Source: Flavobacteriales bacterium (lineage in GTDB: Bacteria > Bacteroidota > Bacteroidia > Flavobacteriales_D > Sanyastnellaceae). From it: a DNA stretch of 12,950 nucleotides. The stretch spans positions 1-12,950 of the forward strand of contig JAPKAW010000031.1 in the NCBI GenBank assembly GCA_028825055.1, given 5' to 3'. Both the position numbers and the translations under genes were made by a program. Of the stretch, positions 1 to 5,883 are shown piece by piece. The notes under the pieces were generated by a model that was given only the letters and a program-made list of their open reading frames with translations, did no database searches and was not told the DNA's origin. Each line of letters begins with the position of its first letter. Position 1 is the first letter of the stretch.

Positions 1-578
1 AAGCTGTTTTGGATGTTGCGGAGGTAAGTCGGCTTCAAATGAAGCAAGGCGACCGCCGCGTCAATCATGCGCGGATAGTCTCCTCTGCGCCCTTGCAAAT
101 CGACTAGTTGGTACTCCAGGTCGCGGGTCCCCATGGCTTGGGCCTTGACATATACCTCCAGTGCCAAATCGAGCTCATTTAATCCCAAAAAGGCATTGGC
201 GAGCGAGAGGGCTTTATTTTTACCGGGTTCTAGGCGGTTCAGTGCTTCAGAAAAAGCAATTCGAGCATCTGATTCGCGATCGAAGTGCAGGTAAAGCTGT
301 CCCAGTTCAACGTAAGCCGTAGCACGCGTGTTTTTGTTGCGCATACGACTTTTGACGAGTTTTTCGGCGCGTTCAAAATCATTGATCGCAAGCAACGACG
401 CGTAATACATGTCGTAGACCTTTTTGGTCTTGTTCTTTTTCCAAAGTTGCTCGAGGTAGAGCTTGGCCTGCTCATACGAGCCTTCGTTGTAATAGAACTC
501 CGCTAGTTCAAAATCCGATTGAGCCGCTGTTCCTAACGGAAGGGCCAATACCATGGCAAGCATCCAGGTCTTGTTCAT
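1..578 (-). CDS. Secreted TPR-repeat protein, partial (C-terminus beyond the left edge)
   Basis: My translation of the minus strand from the ATG at 578 stays open to the window edge for 192 residues. Residues 1-19 form a signal peptide: a Lys near the start, a hydrophobic stretch (MLAMVLALPLG), then TAAQS with cleavage near AA or AAQ. The mature part is helical and reads as degenerate tetratricopeptide repeats, for example FYYNEGSYEQAKLYLEQL (about 28-45), then AINDFERAEKL, AYVELGQLYLHFDRESDARIAFSEAL and LANAFLGLNELDLALEVY. It is therefore probably a periplasmic or envelope-associated protein that binds other proteins; no enzyme motif is visible. Its ATG overlaps the TGA of the preceding lipoprotein gene (ATGA, 575-578), so the two are very likely translationally coupled. 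The specific function is unknown, and further domains may lie outside the window. Confidence 0.8.
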   Translation of the reverse strand, partial: MNKTWMLAMVLALPLGTAAQSDFELAEFYYNEGSYEQAKLYLEQLWKKNKTKKVYDMYYASLLAINDFERAEKLVKSRMRNKNTRATAYVELGQLYLHFDRESDARIAFSEALNRLEPGKNKALSLANAFLGLNELDLALEVYVKAQAMGTRDLEYQLVDLQGRRGDYPRMIDAAVALLHLKPTYLRNIQNS

Positions 579-1234
579 GAATCTTCAGGAATGGACGTGT
601 TATCTCCTTCAAGGATGTAGTGAGCGAGGCGCTCGCGTAAAACGATTTGTAGGCTATCATTATCGGCGCGGGCTCCTTGAGCCACTAAAATACCGCGCTG
701 CGCCAAATCGATTGTTTCCTCTAGCGCTTCGATCAATTCGCGTGCGATGCGCGTTTCAATCGCAACTTGCTGCTCAATGTAGCTGGAGTCAATGGGTGTG
801 CCCGAACCGTCCACCGTCGCGTTCTGAGCGATGGCTTCAGTCAGCAACTTGAGTTGCAATTGGGTTCGCTCGGTATTTTGAGTGAGGCGATTACGCCGGC
901 TTTCATGATCCTTTAGGAGCCGTCTAGCTCGAGAAACTTCAGATACGATAGCTCCTTCAGTTTTGGTGATCTGAATGTGGCCATCGGACATGAGTAGCTC
1001 CAACTCTTGAAGATTCACACTGGCCCAACGAGCCGAGGCGAGAACGGTGTCTGCGGGCAAGGCCCGCAGTTGCTCGCAGGCCACCGATACCGATTCGTGG
1101 AGTTCATGGAGTTGATCAAGCGCTGCTTGACGCGGATGGGTTGACTGGCACCCCAAGAGAACAACGCCTAAGACACAAGCGATGGAACCGAGTACGCTAA
1201 AAAAGGAGGACTGAGTGGTCACGGCTTCATTCAT
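575..1234 (-). CDS. Unrecognised coiled-coil lipoprotein, 219 aa
   Basis: The frame is open further upstream into serS, but the ATG at 1234 is preferred. It lies 22 bases after the serS stop and puts a lipoprotein signal right at the N-terminus: hydrophobic FFSVLGSIACVLGVVLLGC with a lipobox-like L-L-G-C and the lipidated Cys at residue 29. The mature chain is almost entirely predicted helix rich in Glu, Gln, Arg and Leu (for example RRLLKDHESRRNRLTQNTERTQLQLKLLTEAI, residues about 105-135), interrupted by a short Gly/Pro/Ser linker (DGSGTPIDSS). A second helical segment follows. I recognise no family and see no catalytic motif. It is probably anchored in the outer or inner membrane facing the periplasm. 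The ATGA overlap with the downstream secreted TPR gene suggests that the two products act together in the envelope. Confidence 0.75.
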   Translation of the reverse strand: MNEAVTTQSSFFSVLGSIACVLGVVLLGCQSTHPRQAALDQLHELHESVSVACEQLRALPADTVLASARWASVNLQELELLMSDGHIQITKTEGAIVSEVSRARRLLKDHESRRNRLTQNTERTQLQLKLLTEAIAQNATVDGSGTPIDSSYIEQQVAIETRIARELIEALEETIDLAQRGILVAQGARADNDSLQIVLRERLAHYILEGDNTSIPEDS

Positions 1235-1256
1235 GGGATGAAGATAACAACGACCG

Positions 1257-2528
1257 TCAGTCAATTCGTTCAAATCCACAATATCCCTGCAGAGCCTTTG
1301 GAATGCGGATGCCATTTTCGTCTTGATGATTCTCAAGCATGGCGGCAACAATACGCGGTAAAGCCAGCGCCGAGCCGTTTAACGTGTGTACGAGTTGTGT
1401 CTTGCCTTCGCTTCCCTTGAAGCGACATTTCAGGCGATTTGCTTGATATGTTTCGAAATTTGAAACGGAAGAGACCTCCAACCAGCGTTTTTGACCCGCA
1501 GAATACACTTCGAAATCATAGGTGATGGCGGACGTAAAGCCCATATCGCCGCCGCACAAGCGCAAAATACGATACGGCAATTCCAGGGCTTCGAGCAAGC
1601 CTTTGATGTGATCAACCATTGTGTCCAACGTGGCGTACGAGCGCTCAGGGTGATCGATTTGGACGATTTCCACTTTATCGAATTGGTGCAAACGGTTCAA
1701 CCCGCGAACATCCTTTCCATAACTGCCTGCTTCACGTCGAAAACACGGCGAATAACCACAGATTTTGATGGGTAATTCCTGTTCCTTTACCAGGACATCC
1801 CGATAGATATTGGTCAAAGGCACCTCTCCGGTGGGGATGAGAAATAAATCATCTGCGACGGCATGGTACATCTGGCCTTCTTTGTCAGGCAATTGCCCCG
1901 TCCCAAATCCACTTTCAGCATTGATCATGAAGGGAGGAATGAACTCCTCGTATCCCGCTTGGTCTGCGTAGTCCAAAAACATTTGAATGAGACCCCTCTG
2001 AAGTTTGGCTCCTTTGCCACGATAGAAAGGAAATCCAGCACCAGTAACTTTGGAACCGAGTTCAAAATCAATCAGTTTGTATCGATCGGCCAATTCCCAG
2101 TGAGGTAAAGCCCCGTCGTGCAACGATGGAATGTCTCCTACACGAGCCGTCTCGACATTGTCTTCGGCGCTTTTCCCTGCAACGACATCGGAGTGGGGGG
2201 TGTTGGGAATGGTACAAAGCAAATCATGAATGGACGCTTCCAATTCGTGCATCCGATTCTTGAGGTCGCTTGACTGCCCTTTCAATTCGGCTGTCTTTTC
2301 TTTGACGGCTTCTGCAGCGTCTTTTTTTCCTTCGCGCATGAGACCGCCAATTTCTTTGCTCAGCGCATTGCTCCGGGCGAGCAAATCATCCAAAGAAGCC
2401 TGTGTCTGACGTCGGTCTGCATCCCACGCGAGAATACGATCGATGTCCGCCGAGGCGTCAACATGCCGTTTGCTCAGCGCTTGGATTACACGGTCTTTGT
2501 TTTCGCGAAGGGATTGTAGAGTCAGCAT
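1257..2528 (-). CDS. serS: Serine--tRNA ligase (SerRS)
   Basis: Cytoplasmic class II aminoacyl-tRNA synthetase that charges tRNA(Ser) with serine (it can also charge tRNA(Sec) where present). With the start at 2528 it has 423 residues, a normal length. Residues about 25-105 form the charged helical hairpin arm that binds tRNA(Ser). The catalytic domain follows, with a motif 1 region around GFPFYRGKGAKLQRGL (165-180), motif 2 with CFRREAGS (262-269) and the GL.RLHQF continuation, and motif 3 with NGSALALPR (384-392). The frame extends 10 residues upstream to 2558, but MLTLQSLRENKDRVI at 2528 matches the usual SerRS N-terminus, so that ATG was chosen. It lies downstream of rplU-rpmA behind a hairpin terminator, so it may depend on its own promoter or on readthrough. 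I found no convincing TAnnTTTG element between the terminator and the start. Confidence 0.97.
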   Translation of the reverse strand: MLTLQSLRENKDRVIQALSKRHVDASADIDRILAWDADRRQTQASLDDLLARSNALSKEIGGLMREGKKDAAEAVKEKTAELKGQSSDLKNRMHELEASIHDLLCTIPNTPHSDVVAGKSAEDNVETARVGDIPSLHDGALPHWELADRYKLIDFELGSKVTGAGFPFYRGKGAKLQRGLIQMFLDYADQAGYEEFIPPFMINAESGFGTGQLPDKEGQMYHAVADDLFLIPTGEVPLTNIYRDVLVKEQELPIKICGYSPCFRREAGSYGKDVRGLNRLHQFDKVEIVQIDHPERSYATLDTMVDHIKGLLEALELPYRILRLCGGDMGFTSAITYDFEVYSAGQKRWLEVSSVSNFETYQANRLKCRFKGSEGKTQLVHTLNGSALALPRIVAAMLENHQDENGIRIPKALQGYCGFERID

Positions 2529-2576
2529 AGAGGGAACATTGCTTCGAAATAGGAACAAATGGAGTGACGCATCGAC

Positions 2577-2594
2577 ACCCCAAGTTGATGGGGT
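2577..2594 (-). other. Small hairpin in the serS leader
   Basis: A perfect 6-bp inverted repeat, ACCCCA / TGGGGT, with a 6-nt loop. On the minus strand it follows directly after the T-tract of the rpmA terminator and lies 48 bases before the serS ATG. It could be part of the terminator region or a leader structure. No function is shown by the sequence. Confidence 0.4.
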
Positions 2595-2635
2595 AAAAAT
2601 ACAGAACTCCCGAACCCTTTGCAGAGTCGGGAGTT
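2595..2635 (-). terminator. Rho-independent terminator after rpmA
   Basis: A perfect 9-bp stem, AACTCCCGA (2605-2613) with TCGGGAGTT (2627-2635), and a 13-nt loop. On the minus strand it is followed by CTGTATTTTT. It lies 47 bases past the rpmA stop and upstream of serS, so it should end or attenuate the rplU-rpmA transcript. Confidence 0.75.
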
Positions 2636-2682
2636 AATATTTCAACCGTACAGGGCTCAGAATTCGAGCCCGCTGAGATTCC

Positions 2683-2946
2683 TTAGGCGTCGCCCATAGG
2701 CACCACCGATACAAATGATCGATTGTTGGCCTTTTTACGGAATTCAACGACACCATCTGTTAGAGCAAACAAGGTGTGATCCTTGCCAATTCCAACATTG
2801 GTTCCTGGGTGATGCTTGGTACCTCGCTGCCGCACAATAATGTTGCCAGCGATGCATCCTTGTCCACCATATATTTTTACGCCCAGTCGTTTCGACTCGG
2901 ACTCCCGTCCGTTTTTCGAGCTACCTACACCTTTCTTGTGAGCCAT
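2683..2946 (-). CDS. rpmA: Ribosomal protein bL27
   Basis: Component of the large ribosomal subunit; its N-terminal tail reaches towards the peptidyl transferase centre. The 87-residue product has the family's usual length. It begins MAHKKGVGSSKNGRES, followed by the diagnostic KRLGVKIYGGQ and the HPGTNVGIGKDHTLFAL segment. There is no cleavable N-terminal extension of the Firmicutes type. It starts 15 bases after the rplU stop, so the two are almost certainly cotranscribed from the promoter upstream of rplU. Confidence 0.98.
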   Translation of the reverse strand: MAHKKGVGSSKNGRESESKRLGVKIYGGQGCIAGNIIVRQRGTKHHPGTNVGIGKDHTLFALTDGVVEFRKKANNRSFVSVVPMGDA

Positions 2947-2961
2947 GGTTCAGGGTTCTAT

Positions 2962-3297
2962 TCAAGCGTCTTTCGAAGTAGACTTCGCGACCTTGATGTT
3001 CGTAATCTTAATTTCCGTCAATGAAGCACGGAAACCATTCAACTTTTGATATCCTTTCCTCCGCTTCTTTTTGAAGATGAGAACTTTGTCGCCTTTAAGG
3101 TGGCGTTCAACCTGAGCTGACACTTGCGCGCCGCTTATCGCTGGGGCGCCAACAGTTACCTTGCCGTTGTCGTCTACAAGAAGGACTTGGTCAAATGTGA
3201 CCTTTTTGCCTTCTTCAACGTCCAAACGGTTTACGTAAACCTGTTGGTCTTTCTGTACCTTGAACTGGTGCCCTGCGATCTCTACGATTGCATACAT
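2962..3297 (-). CDS. rplU: Ribosomal protein bL21
   Basis: Large-subunit ribosomal protein that binds 23S rRNA. The 111-residue product starts MYAIVEIAGHQFKVQKDQ, the conserved L21 N-terminus. It carries the usual basic loop KVLIFKKKRRKGYQKLNGFR near residues 72-90, then the FRASLTEIKITNI ending. The extra few residues at the C-terminus (KVAKSTSKDA) make it slightly longer than E. coli L21. It is the first gene of the rplU-rpmA operon, with a good Bacteroidota-type promoter 34 bases upstream of the start codon. Confidence 0.97.
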   Translation of the reverse strand: MYAIVEIAGHQFKVQKDQQVYVNRLDVEEGKKVTFDQVLLVDDNGKVTVGAPAISGAQVSAQVERHLKGDKVLIFKKKRRKGYQKLNGFRASLTEIKITNIKVAKSTSKDA

Positions 3298-3330
3298 GAT
3301 GAAAGAATATTATTCCCAAAAGATGGGGTG

Positions 3331-3361
3331 CAAAGGTAGAGGAAAGAATGGAACTTTTCAA
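3331..3361 (-). promoter_or_regulatory. Bacteroidota-type promoter of rplU-rpmA
   Basis: On the minus strand, TACCTTTG (3338 down to 3331) is an exact match to the TAnnTTTG -7 consensus. A TTG (3361-3359) lies 20 bases further upstream as the -33 element. The expected transcript start gives a leader of about 25-30 nt before the rplU ATG at 3297. Confidence 0.75.
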
Positions 3362-3416
3362 CACCTAGGGTGCGGAATGTGCAACTCATGAGTTTTTGAA
3401 TAAAACCAACGAGCAA

Positions 3417-4397
3417 TCAGGGCTTATGCTCAGACGCTGCTGGCCCGTTTGAACTCTGCTTTGCTACCCGTCCAGCGCGGTGCGTAATCCAAACACCAAT
3501 GAGGATGAGGGAGCCAGCAATGAGGTGGCTAGCGCGCAAAGACTCACCGTCCATCCATCCCCAAAATGTGGCAAAGACGGGGATAATGTAAGTAACGGAA
3601 GCGGCGAACACCGAATTGGTCCAAGCAATGACTTGGTTGAACAGAACCAAAGCGCCGGCTGTTCCGATGGCGGCAAGAGCGACGATTGCGAGTAAACCGC
3701 GCATTCCATCAGGATGTGTTGCAATAAGTGAAGGGATGTCTCCGGTTAGAAACCAAATGGCAGCGGGCATCGAGACCAACCCCAGAGAACACGATGCTAT
3801 GACTGGTCCTTTGAGGGATTGCAGTTTCTCTCGGGTAATATTGACGCTGGTTCCGTAGCAAATAGTTGCAAGCACCAGCAGTGCCCCTGGTCCCCAAGCG
3901 GCCTCGAAGGATGCTTCAGGGTTCCAAATCAACCCGACGGTTCCGATCAGACCAAACCCCAATCCAATCAATTGGCCTCGATGGAAATGCACGCCAAATA
4001 CGGCGATGGCAATGAGCAATGTCCAAAGAGGCGTCAAGGCATTGAGCATGCCAGCGACGGCGCTTGGAAGTTGAGTTTGGGCGACTGCGAAAAACAATGC
4101 GGGGAGGAAGCTCCCTACGACTCCCACAATCGCCACCCACTTCCATTGGTCGGAAGTGAGTTTTCGGAAATGCTTTAAGCCAATTGGCAATAGGGTAACC
4201 CCAGCAATGGCCATGCGCAAGGCAGCCAACTGTGTAGGAGGGAAAAGCGCGGAACCATCCTCAGCGAATAGCCCCATTTTCATGAGGATAAAGCTACTGC
4301 CCCACACAAAACCAAGAAGCAAAAGGATCAGTGGAGCGGCCCATCGATTTGGAGCGACACGCAAGGGCGAATTCATTGGGGAGTGGTTTACGGGCAT
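3417..4397 (-). CDS. EamA/DMT-family transporter, inner membrane
   Basis: A 326-residue, very hydrophobic protein with about ten predicted membrane segments in two repeated EamA halves (roughly residues 18-158 and 168-308). Family signatures include LLLGFVWGSSFILMKMG at the start of half one and AVAGMLNALTPLWTLLIA at 113-130. In half two, VFAASVTYIIPVFATFWG has the corresponding pattern. The family exports or exchanges small metabolites such as amino acids, but the substrate cannot be read from the sequence. A short polar tail ends the protein. ATG codons at 4397 and 4376 both precede the first membrane helix; the first is used here. It is divergent from the HMA-lipoprotein gene across an 81-base gap. 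On its side there is only an imperfect -7 element (TAATTTAG, 4414-4407) without a -33 partner. It is probably monocistronic. Confidence 0.9.
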   Translation of the reverse strand: MPVNHSPMNSPLRVAPNRWAAPLILLLLGFVWGSSFILMKMGLFAEDGSALFPPTQLAALRMAIAGVTLLPIGLKHFRKLTSDQWKWVAIVGVVGSFLPALFFAVAQTQLPSAVAGMLNALTPLWTLLIAIAVFGVHFHRGQLIGLGFGLIGTVGLIWNPEASFEAAWGPGALLVLATICYGTSVNITREKLQSLKGPVIASCSLGLVSMPAAIWFLTGDIPSLIATHPDGMRGLLAIVALAAIGTAGALVLFNQVIAWTNSVFAASVTYIIPVFATFWGWMDGESLRASHLIAGSLILIGVWITHRAGRVAKQSSNGPAASEHKP

Positions 4398-4448
4398 TCG
4401 GGAGGTCTAAATTAGAATATGTTGTCTTCTCTAAGGTTCACGACACCT

Positions 4449-4456
4449 TATCTTTG
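4449..4456 (+). promoter_or_regulatory. -7 element upstream of the HMA lipoprotein gene
   Basis: TATCTTTG matches TAnnTTTG exactly and lies 22 bases before the ATG at 4479. The nearest TTG (4422-4424) is 24 bases away, longer than the usual 19-20, so the -33 element is poor. A transcript starting here would exclude the upstream in-frame ATG at 4419 and supports the start at 4479. Confidence 0.55.
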
Positions 4457-4478
4457 TCAAATGTTCATTTTTAGGTTC

Positions 4479-4865
4479 ATGATACAGACCAACCTTACGC
4501 GCATCAGCTTAAGCTGTTTGCTTTTGTTCGGATGCAGCCAGACTTGTGATTATGAGTTGACAGAAATCCACCAGGCTGGAACCGCAGTGAGAACGACAGC
4601 TCGTATTGATGTAACGGGTATGATGTGCGCCCAAGCGTGCGGAGGTAAAATCAAAAAAGAATTACTCGAGGTTCAAGGTGTGGCCAATGCTGTGATTGAT
4701 TTTGAATTGGATCGAGACATGAACCATGCAGAAGTGGAGTTTGACCCCGCCCAAGTTCAATTAGACGAATTGGTTGCTGCGGTGACCGGAATTGCGGATG
4801 GCAAACTTTATGGTGTAGAAGCCGTTCAACTCACGCATTTTGCCAAAGCAGCAACCTTTCCTTGA
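4479..4865 (+). CDS. HMA-domain lipoprotein (predicted soft-metal binding, periplasmic)
   Basis: With the start at 4479 the product has 128 residues. It begins with a lipoprotein signal (SLSCLLLFGC, lipid Cys at residue 19). From about residue 39 there is a heavy-metal-associated fold: TARIDVTGMMCAQACGGKI, then a helix (KKELLEVQGVANA), strands (VIDFELDRDMNHAEVEFD) and a second helix. The metal-binding loop has Cys50 and Cys54 as C-x-x-x-C rather than the classical C-x-x-C; another Cys (23) lies near the lipid anchor. Copper(I) or a similar soft metal is the likely ligand, inferred from the family. The frame is open back to ATGs at 4419 and 4461, but 4419 lies upstream of the -7 element and the signal peptide fits 4479. 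The last 26 bases overlap the heme A synthase gene, implying coupled translation and a link to cytochrome oxidase assembly. Confidence 0.82.
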   Translation: MIQTNLTRISLSCLLLFGCSQTCDYELTEIHQAGTAVRTTARIDVTGMMCAQACGGKIKKELLEVQGVANAVIDFELDRDMNHAEVEFDPAQVQLDELVAAVTGIADGKLYGVEAVQLTHFAKAATFP

Positions 4866-5883
4866 CCTGACCCCTCGATTGCTCCGACGGTTCGCAATCG
4901 CCACGCTTGTTTTGGCGTCTATGGTCGTGCTCGCAGGGAGCATTGTGCGCATGACAGGTTCAGGCATGGGATGTCCAGATTGGCCAAAATGTTTTGGATT
5001 GACCATCCCGCCATTATCCGTAGATGAAGTTACCTGGACCTTGGGTGTGGAATATGCCCCAGGCCGGATGTTGCTGTTGAATGACACCTTGTGGGTTGCA
5101 CAAGAAACCGTCCTTGCTGAAAATTTTGAAAAGGAACAAATACGAGGTGTTTGGGAGCCATACACACGACATGACTATGCTGTTTTCAACCCCATGCACA
5201 CATGGGTAGAATTCATCAACCGTCTAATTGGCGCGTTGACGGGAATTCCAGCGTTGTTGCTGGCGCTGGGGACCTTTCTTTTGGGTAGGAGGCGTAAAAA
5301 TTGGCGGCCATTCTTGTGGTCTTTGGTCAATCTATTTCTTTTGGGATTGGTGGCGTGGATGGGGAAGAAGGTTGTCGATGGGAATTTGATTCCGTTTTCA
5401 ATCACACTGCATATGTTGGGAGCTGTGGCCATTCTTTTGGTGCTGACAGCTGCGTGGATGTCTTTATCGAAACCGTGGACCGGGGGTAGGTTGAAGCGCC
5501 GTAATTGGTTGGTGTTAGCGGTCGTTTTGACAGCAATGCAATTGATTGGAGGCACACAGGTCCGTGAACAAGTGGATCTTCTTTCCCACGCCGGGGTGCT
5601 GCGTTTAGATTGGCTTGACGGACTTCCGGCTTGGTGGAAGTGGCACAGAACCGGTTCTTGGTTGATTCTAGCCGTGCAATTATTTTGGGCGTGGCCGAAT
5701 CGAAAGATGGCTCCAGTAGTGCGTTGGTCGATGGCTTTTGTTCTCCTTCAAATGGGCACTGGAATTCTTTTCGTATTCGCCGATATGCCCGCATGGACTC
5801 AGCCTCTGCACTTGGCATTGGCCATGGGTCTTCTCGTGAGCAACGGGTGGTCGCTGATGCGTTTCAGCGGCGCGAGGAACTAG
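4840..5883 (+). CDS. ctaA: Heme A synthase (COX15/CtaA family)
   Basis: Inner-membrane enzyme that oxidises the C8 methyl of heme O to a formyl group, giving heme A for cytochrome oxidase. The 347-residue product has about eight membrane segments. Its first helix runs into GSIVRMTGSGMGCPDWPKCFG (33-53), a COX15 hallmark with Cys45 and Cys51. A long periplasmic loop (about 54-115) follows, then HTWVEFINRLIGALTG (120-135). Heme-ligand histidine candidates are His191 (ITLHMLG), His269 (KWHRTGSW) and His324 (QPLHLALA). The position of the fourth classical ligand, in E-x-x-H-R, is Asn127 here. No ATG precedes the first helix in this frame. The stop at 4816-4818 leaves only TTG 4840 (or ATT 4837) as a start, 26 bases inside the HMA gene, which points to coupled translation. 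The next ATG, at 4921, would cut helix 1. Confidence 0.93.
   Translation: MPKQQPFLDLTPRLLRRFAIATLVLASMVVLAGSIVRMTGSGMGCPDWPKCFGLTIPPLSVDEVTWTLGVEYAPGRMLLLNDTLWVAQETVLAENFEKEQIRGVWEPYTRHDYAVFNPMHTWVEFINRLIGALTGIPALLLALGTFLLGRRRKNWRPFLWSLVNLFLLGLVAWMGKKVVDGNLIPFSITLHMLGAVAILLVLTAAWMSLSKPWTGGRLKRRNWLVLAVVLTAMQLIGGTQVREQVDLLSHAGVLRLDWLDGLPAWWKWHRTGSWLILAVQLFWAWPNRKMAPVVRWSMAFVLLQMGTGILFVFADMPAWTQPLHLALAMGLLVSNGWSLMRFSGARN

Noticed and set aside
1235..1351. N-terminal extension of the lipoprotein frame into serS (start at 1351)
   Set aside because: It overlaps the conserved serS C-terminus and would bury the lipoprotein signal 40 residues in. The ATG at 1234 gives a proper signal peptide.
3383..3394. 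Palindrome AACTCATGAGTT followed by TTT on the plus strand, as a terminator
   Set aside because: The T-tract lies on the plus strand where no gene ends. For the minus-strand transporter gene there is no T-tract after it, and a loopless 6-bp palindrome is a weak hairpin.
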